From assembly GCA_028869255.1 (NCBI GenBank), contig CP110972.1, positions 5,060,001-5,124,000 on the forward strand: a stretch of 64,000 bases of DNA, written 5' to 3'. Origin of the DNA: Pseudomonas poae. GTDB taxonomy: Bacteria > Pseudomonadota > Gammaproteobacteria > Pseudomonadales > Pseudomonadaceae. The position numbers were made by a program, and so were the translations under genes. Within the stretch, counting starts at the first letter, position 1, and every line of letters starts with the position of its first letter. The notes below the pieces were generated by a model. That model was not told the origin of the DNA. It made no database searches and saw nothing but the letters and a program-made list of their open reading frames with translations. Shown here one piece after another: positions 9,623 through 18,929 of the stretch.

Positions 9623-10993
9623 TTAGATTTCGGTGAGTTCTTCCAGCGTCTTGCCCTTCGTCTCCATCCCGAACACCCACACCACCAGCGCCGCCACCGC
9701 AAAACACAGTGCGCCCAAGGCAAACACCCCGCCCTGCCCGGTTATCGGGAACACCAGCCCGGTCACCAAAGGCCCCAGCAGCGAGCCGACCCGGCCAATC
9801 GCCGAGGCAAACCCGGACCCGGTCGCCCGTGCCGAGGTGGGATACAGCTCCGGTGTGTAGGTGTACAGCACCGCCCACATGCCAAACAGAAAGAACTGCA
9901 TCAACAGCCCCGAAGTAATCAGCAGCCCCACATTGCCGCCAAATACCGCGCTTTGCCCATACACAAACGCCATCACCCCGCCGCCCAGCAGCGTCACGAC
10001 GCACACCGGTTTACGCCCCCAACGCTCCACCAGCCAGGCCGCCATCAAAAAGCCGGGGATCCCACCCAGGGAAATGATCACCGTGTAATACACCGATTGG
10101 GTCACGGCAAACCCCGACTGCTGCAGCAAGGCGCTCAACCACGAGGTAAGCCCGTAAAAGCCGAGCAAGGCAAAGAACCACACGCTCCAGATCATCATCG
10201 TGCGTTGGCGATACTGCGCCGACCACAATTGCTGAAACGCCGAAAAGAAATTCCCCGGCGTGCTCTCTACCCGTGGCAGACCGATCGGCTCGGGCAGGTC
10301 GCTACGGCCCAGGGAGTCGCGCACTTTTTGCTCGATGCCCAGCAACACCTTGTCCGCCGCCTCGTGCCGCCCCGCCTGCTCCAGCCAGCGTGGCGACTCC
10401 GGGATAAAAAACCGGATCGCCAGCACAAACACCGCCGGCACCGCCAACACCAGGAAGATGTCGCGCCAGCCAATCACCGGCAGCAGGAAGTACGACAGCA
10501 CACCCGCCGCCAGAAAACCCAACGGCCAGAAACCGTCCATCAAGGCGATATAACGCCCGCGCCTTTTGGCCGGAATCAACTCCGAGAGCATTGACTGCGC
10601 AATCGGAAACTCCATGCCCATGCCAATGCCCAGCAGAATGCGAAACAACGTCAGCGTCTCCACCGTCTGCGCCGTGGAACACAAGTAGCTGGCGATGCCC
10701 CATAACACGATGCTCCACTGGAACACCGGCTTGCGCCCGAAACGATCGGCCAGCATCCCGGATAACGACGCGCCCACCACCATGCCGAAAAAACTCGAGC
10801 TGGCCAGCAACCCGGCCTGGGCCGTACTCAGGCCGAACTCGGTTTTGATCGAGCCCAACAGGAAGGTCATCATCGCCAGGTCCATGGAATCGAAGAAAAA
10901 CGCCAACGCGATGATGATAAAGATGATTCGGTGGTAACCGCTGATGGGCAACCGTTCCAGCCGTTCCGCTGCGCTATAGCCTTGCATACCCAT
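9623..10993 (-). CDS. MFS transporter, metabolite:H+ symporter type
   Basis: Twelve-helix major facilitator of about 456 residues. MFS signatures are LADRFGRKPV after helix 2 and its repeat LVERWGRKPV in the second half, with IPESPRWLEQAGR in the central loop and the late loop motif PELYPTSARATGSGFASAIGR. This pattern fits sugar- or niacin-porter-like organic acid and aromatic transporters; the substrate is unknown. The open frame reaches an ATG at 11038, but AGGGGGT sits seven bases before the ATG at 10993, which is the better start. It lies 118 bp downstream of the ArsR-like regulator on the same strand. Confidence 0.87.
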   Translation of the reverse strand: MGMQGYSAAERLERLPISGYHRIIFIIIALAFFFDSMDLAMMTFLLGSIKTEFGLSTAQAGLLASSSFFGMVVGASLSGMLADRFGRKPVFQWSIVLWGIASYLCSTAQTVETLTLFRILLGIGMGMEFPIAQSMLSELIPAKRRGRYIALMDGFWPLGFLAAGVLSYFLLPVIGWRDIFLVLAVPAVFVLAIRFFIPESPRWLEQAGRHEAADKVLLGIEQKVRDSLGRSDLPEPIGLPRVESTPGNFFSAFQQLWSAQYRQRTMMIWSVWFFALLGFYGLTSWLSALLQQSGFAVTQSVYYTVIISLGGIPGFLMAAWLVERWGRKPVCVVTLLGGGVMAFVYGQSAVFGGNVGLLITSGLLMQFFLFGMWAVLYTYTPELYPTSARATGSGFASAIGRVGSLLGPLVTGLVFPITGQGGVFALGALCFAVAALVVWVFGMETKGKTLEELTEI

Positions 10994-11111
10994 GCCGCAC
11001 CCCCTGTGTGAAAAATCCCCGGAGTGAGTGTGCGTCATGGTTTTTGCGGGTTATTGCTGAATGCGACCTGACTTGAACTCTGAACGACGCGCCTACAGGA
11101 AAAAATCCGGA

Positions 11112-11807
11112 TCAGCGCCGTTGCGGCGCAGCCAGCCGGGCAATTTCGGATAACCCGGTGTCGCTGACCAGCAACGCACGCGACTCGTTGACCGCGCTGA
11201 TCCAGTTCGACTGCAAAAACAGACGCAACAAACCCGCCCCCAAGGCACCGCCCAGGTGCGGTTGTTGCTGGCTCCAGTCGAAACAGTCGCACACCAGCGG
11301 CGACGCCAGTGCCTGGGTGAAAATCCCCAGGCTGGCGAAGTGCTGGGTGCCCTTGAGCGTGACATCGGTGCGTTGCTCGTGGCGCTCGATCCATCCCGCT
11401 TGCACCATGCGTTGATACAGTTGCGCCGCCACTTCGCCGCCCAGATGCCCATGGCACCAGCGGGCACGGCGCAATAACGGCGGCGCGGCCAGAGCCGGCG
11501 CCAAAGCGCCCGGCATATTGCGTGCCGTGCTGGCCATGGTGGTCGTAGCCAGGGCATCGATGGCGGCGCTGACATCCGCCGCCGCCACGCGAAACAACCG
11601 TTTGCCGCGACGCGTCTCCACCCGCAGCAAGCCACCTGCGGTCAGCCGCGCCAGGTGCGCATTCGCGGAGGCTGCGGACAACCCGGCGAGCGTCGCCAGC
11701 TCTTGCGACGGCTTGGCCGAGCCGTCCATCAGTGCCCACAGCATGGCGGTGCGTTTGGGCTCGGCGAGCAAGCTGGCGATCTGACTAATGCAAGGTGCTG
11801 CTTCCAT
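11112..11807 (-). CDS. ArsR-type winged-helix regulator with a long C-terminal domain
   Basis: A 231-residue regulator. The first ~90 residues form an ArsR-type winged helix (SQELATLAGLSAASANAHLA, then a basic wing ETRRGKRLFRV). The C-terminal half is a conserved but uncharacterised domain with a Cys-rich CDCFDWSQQQPHLGGALGAG segment. The true start is the ATG at 11805-11807, preceded by AAGGAG at good spacing; the frame is open further upstream but without that support. It probably controls the MFS gene downstream. The ligand is unknown; the Cys pair could be a sensing site, which is speculation. Confidence 0.85.
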   Translation of the reverse strand: MEAAPCISQIASLLAEPKRTAMLWALMDGSAKPSQELATLAGLSAASANAHLARLTAGGLLRVETRRGKRLFRVAAADVSAAIDALATTTMASTARNMPGALAPALAAPPLLRRARWCHGHLGGEVAAQLYQRMVQAGWIERHEQRTDVTLKGTQHFASLGIFTQALASPLVCDCFDWSQQQPHLGGALGAGLLRLFLQSNWISAVNESRALLVSDTGLSEIARLAAPQRR

Positions 11808-11944
11808 GTATTCACTCCTTGTTAAATCATTTATCTGCTGCGGTCGGAACCAAAGTATAGGGGCACAGCGCCGCCGTTCCGCAGCGTCTGACAGCGCAGA
11901 TAGGGACAGGGTCTGAGTGAATTTTCTTACTTTTATGGAGGCTG

Positions 11945-12871
11945 TTACCCCGCGCTCAAACGTTCCGGTAGTTGAGCCGTCAACGTCGCGCAACGCGACA
12001 CGAGCATTTCCCGCAGCAGGTTGATGGGTTTACTCAGTTGTGCGCGATGCGCGCACAACAGATTCAGCGGCGTACGTTCGCCACGCAGCTCCGGCAGGAT
12101 CAAACGCAAGCGCCCGGCCAGCACGTCGGTGCTCACATCCAGCCAGGACTTGTAGGCGATGCCCACACCCGCCACCGCCCAGCGCCGCACCACATCGGCA
12201 TCGTCGCTGAAGCGGTCGCCGCTGACCGTCAGGCTGACCTCGCGCTTGCCGTCATGGAAACTCCAATGGTCATGCACCCGGCTGCCGAGCATGTACAGCA
12301 GGCAATTGTGCTGGGCCAGTTGCTCCAGATGCCGGGGTTCGCCGTGGCGCGCCAGGTAGCTGGGCGCCGCGCACAACACTCGCACATTCTGCGGCGCGAC
12401 GGGCAGCGCGATCAGGCTGGAGTCCTCCGGCTCGCCGTAGCGCAGCGCAATGTCCACCGGCTGGCGGAACAGGTCGGCAATCCGGTCGCCCAACAGCAGA
12501 CGCACGGTGAGTTGCGGGTACTCACGCTGGAACTCATCGAGCCACGGCAACAGCTGGTTACGCCCAAAATCCGAGGGCGCCGACAGTTGCAGCACGCCGC
12601 TGACATGATCCTGGCCACTGGCCAATAAGCGTCGCCCTTCATCCAGCGAGCTCAACGCAGCGCGTGCATATTCGAGGAAGCCTTCACCTTCGGCAGTCAG
12701 GCGCAGGCTACGGGTGGAACGGGCCAGCAAGCGCGTGCCGAGTTGCTGCTCGATGCGCTTCAAGGCGGCACTGGCCACCGCCGGTGAGAGGTCCATGACC
12801 CGTGCGGCGGCCGACAGGCTGCCCAGGTCTGCGGCGCGTACAAACAACTGCAAATCATCGAAACGCAGCAT
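11945..12871 (-). CDS. LysR-family regulator (DmlR/CrgA subgroup)
   Basis: A regulator of about 308 residues. The helix-turn-helix is at residues ~15-40 (GSLSAAARVMDLSPAVASAA) and a LysR substrate-binding domain follows (SGVLQLSAPSDFGRNQLLPW). The ATG at 12871 is preceded by GGATGGG; an ATG three codons upstream (12880) is also possible. It is divergent from the monooxygenase and oxidoreductase pair at 12989-14321, so it most likely controls these. That is the common layout for this subgroup, but the inducer is not known. Confidence 0.88.
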   Translation of the reverse strand: MLRFDDLQLFVRAADLGSLSAAARVMDLSPAVASAALKRIEQQLGTRLLARSTRSLRLTAEGEGFLEYARAALSSLDEGRRLLASGQDHVSGVLQLSAPSDFGRNQLLPWLDEFQREYPQLTVRLLLGDRIADLFRQPVDIALRYGEPEDSSLIALPVAPQNVRVLCAAPSYLARHGEPRHLEQLAQHNCLLYMLGSRVHDHWSFHDGKREVSLTVSGDRFSDDADVVRRWAVAGVGIAYKSWLDVSTDVLAGRLRLILPELRGERTPLNLLCAHRAQLSKPINLLREMLVSRCATLTAQLPERLSAG

Positions 12872-12988
12872 CCAGCCCATCCATTATCAAAAATTTATTG
12901 AAACAGACTGCTGTTTTAGCGGCTTTTATCTTCGGGGGAAATAGCCAATTATCTGCCCATCCCGTTCATCACGTGTCTGGAGTTGAAT

Positions 12989-13282
12989 ATGCCCACTGCC
13001 TTTAACGTCATTGCCACGCTGATCGCCAAACCCGGCCAACAGGCCACCCTGGAAACCCTGCTGCGCGGCCTGCTGGAACCCACCCGCCTGGAAGCCGGCT
13101 GCGAGCAGTACGACCTGCACCAGGACCTGCAACACCCCGAAACCTTCTACATGCTTGAACGCTGGGCCGATGACGCCGCCCTGGCCGACCACGACCAGAG
13201 CGCGCATATCCAGAGTTTCCGCGCCAAGGCGGCTGACGTAATCGAACACTTCGAACTCAAGCGCCTGAAATTTCTCGCCTGA
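12989..13282 (+). CDS. Antibiotic biosynthesis monooxygenase (ABM) domain protein
   Basis: A small 97-residue ferredoxin-like ABM-fold protein resembling quinol monooxygenase YgiN. It has the typical core IATLIAKPGQQATLETLLRG, the GCEQYDLHQD strand and FYMLERWADDAALADHDQS. Such proteins act on quinols or polyketide-like aromatics, usually as dimers and without cofactors; the substrate here is unknown. The frame is open from a TTG two codons upstream, but the ATG at 12989 is preferred. It is followed after 25 bp by the oxidoreductase gene, so the two probably form an operon divergent from the LysR gene. Confidence 0.87.
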   Translation: MPTAFNVIATLIAKPGQQATLETLLRGLLEPTRLEAGCEQYDLHQDLQHPETFYMLERWADDAALADHDQSAHIQSFRAKAADVIEHFELKRLKFLA

Positions 13283-13307
13283 TCACCGCCCATTTTCCGG
13301 AGCCCCC

Positions 13308-14321
13308 ATGAAAGCCATTGCCTACTACGCCTCACTGCCGATCAATGATCCAAAATCCCTGCAAGACATCGAACTGCCGGCGCCGGTAGCCGGCCCGCGT
13401 GACCTGCTGGTGGAAGTCAAAGCCATCTCGGTGAACCCGGTGGACACCAAAGTGCGCCAGAACGTCGCCCCGGAAAACGGCGCCGCCAAGGTGCTGGGCT
13501 GGGATGTGGCCGGGGTGGTCAAGGCTGTCGGCAGCGAAGTGACGCTGTTCAAGGCCGGTGACAAGGTGTTCTACGCCGGTTCCCTGGTACGCCCGGGCGG
13601 CAACAGCGAACTGCACACAGTGGACGAGCGCATCGTCGGCCACATGCCCAAGAGTTTGGGTTTTGCCGAAGCCGCCGCCCTGCCGTTGACCGCCATCACC
13701 GCCTGGGAGTTGCTGTTCGAGCGCCTGCAAGTGCGTGAGGGTAAAGACGACGAGGGCCAGAGCCTGCTGATCGTCGGCGCTGCCGGCGGCGTGGGTTCGA
13801 TCCTCACCCAATTGGCCAGCCAACTCACCGCGCTCAACGTCATCGGCACTGCCTCACGCCCGGAAACCCAGGAGTGGGTCAAGGCACTCGGCGCCGATCT
13901 GGTGATCGACCACAGCCAACCCTTGAGTGAAGAACTCAAACGCGCCGGCATCGCTCACGTGACCCACGTCGCCAGCCTGACCCAGACCGACGGGCACCTG
14001 GATCAACTGGTGGAAGCGCTGCAGCCCCAGGGCAAACTGGCGTTGATCGACGACCCCAAGGCGCTGGATGTGAGCAAACTCAAGCGCAAGAGCCTGTCGC
14101 TGCATTGGGAGTTCATGTACACCCGCTCGATGTTCGAGACCCCGGACATGATCGAGCAGCACAACCTGCTCAACCGCGTGGCCGAACTGATCGACGCCGG
14201 CACCTTGAAAACCACGGTGGGCGAGCACTTCGGTGTGATCAACGCAGAAAACCTGCGCCGCGCCCACACGCTGCTGGAGAGCGGCAAGGCCAAGGGCAAG
14301 ATCGTGTTGGAAGGGTTCTAA
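13308..14321 (+). CDS. Zinc-type alcohol dehydrogenase-like / quinone oxidoreductase family protein
   Basis: Medium-chain dehydrogenase/reductase of 337 residues. The N-terminal GroES-like domain includes VKAISVNPVDTKVRQ and LGWDVAGVVKAVG. The Rossmann domain carries LIVGAAGGVGSILTQLA near residue 150 and the second-half segment HWEFMYTRSMF. The structural and catalytic zinc cysteines of true alcohol dehydrogenases are absent, so it is probably an NADPH quinone or enone reductase. Pairing with an ABM monooxygenase suggests quinone detoxification (inference). The start is preceded by CCGGAG. Confidence 0.9.
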   Translation: MKAIAYYASLPINDPKSLQDIELPAPVAGPRDLLVEVKAISVNPVDTKVRQNVAPENGAAKVLGWDVAGVVKAVGSEVTLFKAGDKVFYAGSLVRPGGNSELHTVDERIVGHMPKSLGFAEAAALPLTAITAWELLFERLQVREGKDDEGQSLLIVGAAGGVGSILTQLASQLTALNVIGTASRPETQEWVKALGADLVIDHSQPLSEELKRAGIAHVTHVASLTQTDGHLDQLVEALQPQGKLALIDDPKALDVSKLKRKSLSLHWEFMYTRSMFETPDMIEQHNLLNRVAELIDAGTLKTTVGEHFGVINAENLRRAHTLLESGKAKGKIVLEGF

Positions 14322-14335
14322 AAAACGCTGTAAGG

Positions 14336-14367
14336 GTCGTCCGTTATTCCTGTGAGTAATGGACGAC
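14336..14367 (+). terminator. Hairpin after the oxidoreductase gene
   Basis: GTCGTCC (14336-14342) pairs with GGACGAC (14361-14367), and inner TTATT/AGTAA bases extend the stem. No T run follows, so this is a weak candidate for an intrinsic terminator and may be an RNA-stabilising structure. Confidence 0.4.
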
Positions 14368-14465
14368 ACCGCTAGTCAGAGAGTTGATCTTTGTCATATC
14401 TGTAAGCGTATTCGGGTTTATATTGGCCGCCTTTGCCACGATTCTTTTACGTGAGGAAGTCAGCA

Positions 14466-14648
14466 ATGAAAATCCTGATAAAAGCGTTAGCAAAATCCCC
14501 CGGCAATAAATGGCAGGTTCGTCTCGACGGCGATGCGTTCACGTTCCGCAGTGAAGCCGAGGCCCGCGCCTTTGCCGACACCCTGCAAGCCCGTATCCGC
14601 GCACCCCACCGCTTTCCGCTCAGCCAGCAACGCTCCGCCGCTGGCTGA
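14466..14648 (+). CDS. Small conserved-looking protein, function unknown
   Basis: A 60-residue protein starting at the ATG at 14466, with GAGGAAG upstream at good spacing. The sequence begins MKILIKALAKSPGNKWQVRL. It continues with an acidic/aromatic segment DGDAFTFRSEAEARAFADTL, which looks like a small strand-strand-helix fold, and ends in a basic tail. There is no signal peptide or membrane segment. Function is not recognised. Its stop is eight bases from the end of the convergent drug-efflux gene. Confidence 0.65.
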   Translation: MKILIKALAKSPGNKWQVRLDGDAFTFRSEAEARAFADTLQARIRAPHRFPLSQQRSAAG

Positions 14649-14656
14649 CCCGCACT

Positions 14657-15850
14657 TCAGACCTGCGCCTGCGCGGCCCTCGCCCGTTGCAGGCGCTGGG
14701 TCGACATCGCAATTGTCACCGCCAATACACCGCACAAGCTGATGACTATCGCCATCGGCATGGCCGTGCCGTCGTGCAATACGCCCACCAATGACGCCGC
14801 CCCCGCCGCCACACCGAACTGGATGCAACCCAGCAAGGCCGAAGCGCTGCCGGCCCGTGCGCCCTGCCCGGCCATGGCGCAGGCCGAGGTGTTGGGCAGA
14901 ATGCAGCCTAAGCTTGCGATGCAGATAAACAGCGGCACCAGCAATGGCCATAGCGCGTCGGTGCGCAAGGCCGCGATGCCCAGCAGCGTGAGCGCCGCCA
15001 GCATGTACAGCCAGACCGTACGCGACAGCAAAAACGCCGGGCCGCGTTTGGAAAGCAATCGCGCATTCACCTGGGCCATCAAAATAAAGCCTGCGGCATT
15101 CGAGCCGAACACCCAGCCGTAATGCTCGGCGGGCACGCCATACAGCTTGATGAACACGAAAGGCGAACCGGCGATGTAGGCAAACATCCCGGCGATCGAG
15201 ATGCCACCGGTGAGGGCGTAACCGAGGTAGACCCGGTCCGACAACAGCGCGCCGTAGCGACGCAGCGACCCGGACAAGGGCTGGCGCGGCTGATGGGCCG
15301 GAAAAGTTTCCGGCAAACCGACCGCCACCGCGACAGCGGCCATCACACTGAAGATCGACAACGCCAGGAAAATCGACTGCCAGCCCCACAGGCCCACCAT
15401 CAACCCACCGGCCAGCGGCGCGAGGATCGGCGCCAGGCCGGTGACCAGCATCAGCTGGGAAAACACTTTGGCCGAGCCCACCGCATCACATTTGTCGCTG
15501 ACCACTGCACGCGAAATCACCATGCCAGCGCAACCGCCCAGGGCCTGCACGAAGCGTGCGCCGATCAGCCATTCCAGGGACGGCGCAAAGGCGCACGCGA
15601 AAGACGCCAGGGTAAACAGCGTGACCCCGCTGAGCAGCGGGCCACGCCGACCAAAGCGGTCCGCCAGCGGGCCGTAGATCAATTGGCCAATGGCCAGGCC
15701 GCCGAAATACACCGCCAGGGTCAGCTGGATATGTTTTTCGTCGGTAGCAAACGCCGTGGCCATGGCCGGAAAGCCCGGCAGGTAAAAATCGATCGCCAGC
15801 GGCGCGAAGGCGCTCAAGGCACCCAGAATCAGGATTATGCGTAGGTTCAT
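14657..15850 (-). CDS. Bcr/CflA-family multidrug efflux MFS transporter
   Basis: Drug:proton antiporter of 397 residues with 12 membrane helices, of the DHA1 Bcr/CflA subfamily. Diagnostic parts are the N-terminal FAPLAIDFYLPGFPAMA, the MFS loop LIYGPLADRFGRRGPLL, RFVQALGGCAGMVISRAVV in helix 4-5 and LAPILAPLAGG (antiporter motif C area). The C-terminal tail is short and basic. Substrates in this family include bicyclomycin, sulfonamides and amino acids; none can be assigned here. It stands alone, convergent with the small gene at 14466. Confidence 0.9.
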   Translation of the reverse strand: MNLRIILILGALSAFAPLAIDFYLPGFPAMATAFATDEKHIQLTLAVYFGGLAIGQLIYGPLADRFGRRGPLLSGVTLFTLASFACAFAPSLEWLIGARFVQALGGCAGMVISRAVVSDKCDAVGSAKVFSQLMLVTGLAPILAPLAGGLMVGLWGWQSIFLALSIFSVMAAVAVAVGLPETFPAHQPRQPLSGSLRRYGALLSDRVYLGYALTGGISIAGMFAYIAGSPFVFIKLYGVPAEHYGWVFGSNAAGFILMAQVNARLLSKRGPAFLLSRTVWLYMLAALTLLGIAALRTDALWPLLVPLFICIASLGCILPNTSACAMAGQGARAGSASALLGCIQFGVAAGAASLVGVLHDGTAMPMAIVISLCGVLAVTIAMSTQRLQRARAAQAQV

Positions 15851-15935
15851 CAGGCACCCAAGTGTGTCGGCAGCCCGACAGTCTAGCCGCGCTTGGGTGC
15901 GATGAACACGATAGCTCGCTAACTATTTGTAGGGA

Positions 15936-16133
15936 TCAGGCGAGCTTGGCGCTGTAGCCTTCTTCGCTGATCAGGCTGATCACCTGTTCGGCAGACAGGC
16001 GGCTCTCGACGCTCACCTCGTTTGCCGCCAGGTCGACCTTCACACTGGCCGCCGGGTCCTGGCTCTGCACCGCCTGGGTGACAGCCCGAACGCAATGGCC
16101 GCAGGTCATTCCTTCTACACTGAATACTTGCAT
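15936..16133 (-). CDS. copZ: Copper chaperone CopZ (HMA domain)
   Basis: A 65-residue cytoplasmic heavy-metal-associated domain protein that binds Cu(I) and passes it to the copper ATPase or regulator. The metal site is MTCGHC (Cys11 and Cys14) in an otherwise typical HMA fold ending EEGYSAKLA. The start at 16131-16133 is preceded by AAGGAG. A longer frame to 16241 crosses the promoter and is not real. A CueR-type promoter lies directly upstream, so expression should be induced by copper together with copA. Confidence 0.93.
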   Translation of the reverse strand: MQVFSVEGMTCGHCVRAVTQAVQSQDPAASVKVDLAANEVSVESRLSAEQVISLISEEGYSAKLA

Positions 16134-16162
16134 CACATGACTCCTTGGTTGAGGTTGAGCCC

Positions 16163-16193
16163 AGTCTCGACCTTGCCACGATGGCAAGGTCAA
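16163..16193 (-). promoter_or_regulatory. CueR-type copper-responsive promoter of copZ
   Basis: Read on the minus strand: -35 TTGACC (16193-16188), a 19-base spacer and -10 GAGACT (16168-16163). The long spacer is the hallmark of MerR-family activation. The spacer region carries a perfect 21-bp palindrome with arms ACCTTGCCA and TGGCAAGGT (16170-16190), which fits the CueR operator. Confidence 0.88.
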
Positions 16194-16280
16194 GTTCCGA
16201 GAATATCTGCCGGGCTGGTATTCGGCGGCGGCCTCGGCCAAGCTTGACCCATCTTTGATTCACACCACGGAGCATTCGCC

Positions 16281-16661
16281 ATGCGCTGGTCGTTTTTTGG
16301 CCTTGTCGGCCTGATGAGCTTGTCTGCCGTTGCGCCCTCGGCCAGTGCCGATCAAGACTATGCGGTGCTGATTATTTCCAGGGAACGCCTGGAAGTGCCC
16401 ACCACCTGCGAAATCGGCCTGTACATCCAGGACCAACTCGCCGGACGCCTGTTCCAGGAGGAGTCCACTTCGTTCAACCTGCCAGCCGGTAACGTGTCGC
16501 TGCGTCTGAAGCTCCTGCCAGGCCAGTCGCCGGGCTGCCTGCCGGGCATGCTCGCGCCCCCGGCGCAGAACATCACATTGAAGGCCGGTGACGTACGCAA
16601 GTTGCGTATCGCGCAAGGTCCGGACGGTATGTACCTCAAAGGCGCGGCACTGGGATATTAA
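16281..16661 (+). CDS. Secreted protein of unknown function inside the copper locus
   Basis: A 126-residue protein with a Sec signal peptide (about residues 1-23, cleavage near SASA-DQ), so probably periplasmic. The mature part is about 100 residues with two cysteines (TTCEIGLY and SPGCLPGM), likely a disulfide, and looks beta-rich. No His/Met-rich copper motif is present. It sits between copZ and copA and ends seven bases before the -35 of the copA promoter. It has its own ribosome site (CGGAG) but no CueR box directly upstream. Function not recognised; a copper role is only suggested by position. Confidence 0.78.
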   Translation: MRWSFFGLVGLMSLSAVAPSASADQDYAVLIISRERLEVPTTCEIGLYIQDQLAGRLFQEESTSFNLPAGNVSLRLKLLPGQSPGCLPGMLAPPAQNITLKAGDVRKLRIAQGPDGMYLKGAALGY

Positions 16662-16667
16662 ACGCGC

Positions 16668-16698
16668 TTGACCTTCCCCACAGGTCAAGGTTGATCCT
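16668..16698 (+). promoter_or_regulatory. CueR-type copper-responsive promoter of copA
   Basis: -35 TTGACC (16668-16673), a 19-base spacer and -10 GATCCT (16693-16698). Operator arms ACCTT (16671-16675) and AAGGT (16687-16691) form the dyad known for CueR. The layout closely resembles the E. coli copA promoter as remembered. Confidence 0.88.
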
Positions 16699-16727
16699 AG
16701 GGGCAACTTCTCCTGGAGGACTGCCCC

Positions 16728-18929
16728 ATGAATGGATCCACCACCTTTGACTTGCCCATCGGCGGCATGACCTGCGCCAGCTGCGCCGGGCGTGTCGAGC
16801 GCGCGCTGGGCAAAGTGCCGGGGGTGCAAAGCGTCACCGTCAACCTGGCCAATGAGCGCGCCCATGTCGAAGTCCTCGGCCAGATGGACCCCGGGGTGCT
16901 GATCGCCGCCGTCGACAAGGCCGGCTACACCGCCACCCTGCCCCAAAGCGAAACCGTCACCGATGCCAATCAAGCCCAACGCCTGCACCGCGAGCGCTGG
17001 GCGTTGCTATTGGCGATCGCACTGGCGCTGCCCCTGGTGCTGCCGATGCTGGTAGAACCCTTCGGCCTGCATTGGATGCTGCCTGCCTGGGTGCAATTCG
17101 CCCTGGCCACACCGGTGCAGTTCATCTTCGGTGCGCGCTTCTATATCGCCGCCTGGAAAGCCGTGCGCGCCGGCGCCGGCAATATGGACCTGCTCGTGGC
17201 CATCGGCACCAGCGCCGGTTACGGCCTGAGTATTTACGAATGGCTCACCGCCCACCCCGGTATGGCGCCACACCTGTATTTCGAAGCCTCGGCCGTGGTG
17301 ATTGCCCTGGTATTGCTCGGCAAGTACCTGGAGAGCCGCGCCAAACGCCAGACCGCCAGCGCGATCCGCGCCCTGGAGGCATTGCGCCCGGAGCGGGCGA
17401 TCCGGGTGCTGGACGGTCGCGAAGAAGAGGTTGCGATCACTGCGTTGAAACGCGGCGACCTGGTGCTGGTCAAGCCCGGCGAACGCTTCCCGGTGGACGG
17501 CGAAGTGGTGGAAGGCCAGAGCCAGGCCGATGAAGCTCTGATCAGCGGTGAAAGCCTGCCGGTGCCGAAACAACCGGGCGACAGCGTCACCGGTGGCGCC
17601 ATTAACGGCGAAGGCCGCCTGCTGGTGCGCACCCTCGCCCTGGGCGCCGAAAGCGTCCTGGCGCGGATCATTCGCCTGGTGGAAGACGCCCAGGCCGCCA
17701 AGGCCCCGATCCAGAAACTGGTGGATAAAGTCAGCCAGGTGTTTGTACCGGCGGTGCTGGTGCTGGCCCTGATCACGCTGCTGGGCTGGTGGCTGTACGG
17801 TGCTCCCGTTGAGACAGCGATCATCAATGCGGTCGCGGTGCTGGTGATTGCCTGCCCGTGCGCCCTGGGCCTGGCCACGCCGACGGCGATCATGGCGGGC
17901 ACCGGCGTCGCTGCGCGCTACGGCATCCTGATCAAGGACGCTGAAGCCCTGGAGCGTGCCCATGCGGTGAGCGCCGTGGTGTTCGACAAGACCGGTACCC
18001 TCACCTGCGGCGCGCCGAAAATCGCCCATCTGACGGCGGTGGATGGCAATGAAACCTTGCTACTGCAGCAAGCCGGCGCCTTGCAGCGCGGCAGCGAACA
18101 CCCGCTGGCCAAGGCCGTGCTGGACGCCTGCCACGAGCAGGACCTGGCGGTGGCGGATGTAAGTGCCAGCCAAGCCCTGACCGGGCGCGGCATCGCCGGC
18201 ACCCTGGAGGGCCGGCAACTGGCCCTCGGCAACCGCCGGATGCTTGAAGAAAGCGGCTTGAGTGCAGGTGACCTGGCCGACTCCGCCACCGCCTGGGAGG
18301 CCGAAGGCCGCACCTTGTCGTGGCTGATCGAGCAGGGCCCGCAGCCACGCGTGCTGGGGCTGTTCGCCTTTGGCGACACCCTCAAAGCCGGCGCGTTGCA
18401 AGCCGTGCAGCAACTCAAGGCGCAACACATCAGCAGCCATTTGCTGACTGGCGATAATCGCGGCAGCGCCCGTGTGGTCGCCGAGGCACTGGGTATCGAC
18501 GATATGCACGCCGAAGTGCTGCCCGCCGAAAAAGCCGCCACCGTCGTCGAGCTGAAAAAAACCGCGGTGGTGGCGATGGTCGGCGACGGCATCAACGACG
18601 CCCCGGCCCTGGCCGCTGCCGATATCGGCATCGCCATGGGCGGCGGCACCGACGTGGCGATGCATGCGGCCGGGATCACCCTGATGCGCGGCGACCCGCG
18701 CCTGGTGCCGGCGGCGCTGGAGATCAGCCGCAAGACCTACGCTAAAATCCGCCAGAACCTGTTCTGGGCCTTTGTGTATAACGTGATCGGCATCCCCCTG
18801 GCGGCGTTCGGCCTGCTCAACCCGGTGCTCGCGGGGGCGGCAATGGCCTTGTCCAGCGTCAGCGTGGTCAGCAATGCTTTACTGTTGAAAACCTGGAAAC
18901 CGCAGCGCTTGGAGGATCAACATCCATGA
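16728..18929 (+). CDS. copA: Copper-exporting P1B-type ATPase
   Basis: Inner-membrane Cu(I) exporter of 733 residues. It has one N-terminal HMA domain with [10 protein letters not shown] (Cys16, Cys19), eight expected membrane helices and the actuator motif SGESLPVPK. The transmembrane copper motif is CPC at 376-378 ([13 protein letters not shown]) and the phosphorylation site is DKTGTLT, Asp near 420. SEHPLAKAV carries the nucleotide-binding HP motif, and [16 protein letters not shown] is the hinge. Some homologues carry two HMA domains; this one has one. Upstream is a CueR-type promoter; the last bases overlap cueR (ATGA). Confidence 0.97.
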   Translation: MNGSTTFDLPIGGMTCASCAGRVERALGKVPGVQSVTVNLANERAHVEVLGQMDPGVLIAAVDKAGYTATLPQSETVTDANQAQRLHRERWALLLAIALALPLVLPMLVEPFGLHWMLPAWVQFALATPVQFIFGARFYIAAWKAVRAGAGNMDLLVAIGTSAGYGLSIYEWLTAHPGMAPHLYFEASAVVIALVLLGKYLESRAKRQTASAIRALEALRPERAIRVLDGREEEVAITALKRGDLVLVKPGERFPVDGEVVEGQSQADEALISGESLPVPKQPGDSVTGGAINGEGRLLVRTLALGAESVLARIIRLVEDAQAAKAPIQKLVDKVSQVFVPAVLVLALITLLGWWLYGAPVETAIINAVAVLVIACPCALGLATPTAIMAGTGVAARYGILIKDAEALERAHAVSAVVFDKTGTLTCGAPKIAHLTAVDGNETLLLQQAGALQRGSEHPLAKAVLDACHEQDLAVADVSASQALTGRGIAGTLEGRQLALGNRRMLEESGLSAGDLADSATAWEAEGRTLSWLIEQGPQPRVLGLFAFGDTLKAGALQAVQQLKAQHISSHLLTGDNRGSARVVAEALGIDDMHAEVLPAEKAATVVELKKTAVVAMVGDGINDAPALAAADIGIAMGGGTDVAMHAAGITLMRGDPRLVPAALEISRKTYAKIRQNLFWAFVYNVIGIPLAAFGLLNPVLAGAAMALSSVSVVSNALLLKTWKPQRLEDQHP

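Noticed and set aside
11808..11993. N-terminal extension of the ArsR-type regulator
   Set aside because: The extra 62 residues are not family-like, and a strong ribosome site precedes the inner ATG.
16134..16241. N-terminal extension of copZ to 16241
   Set aside because: It would run through the CueR promoter and -35/-10 boxes; the AAGGAG-supported ATG at 16133 is right.
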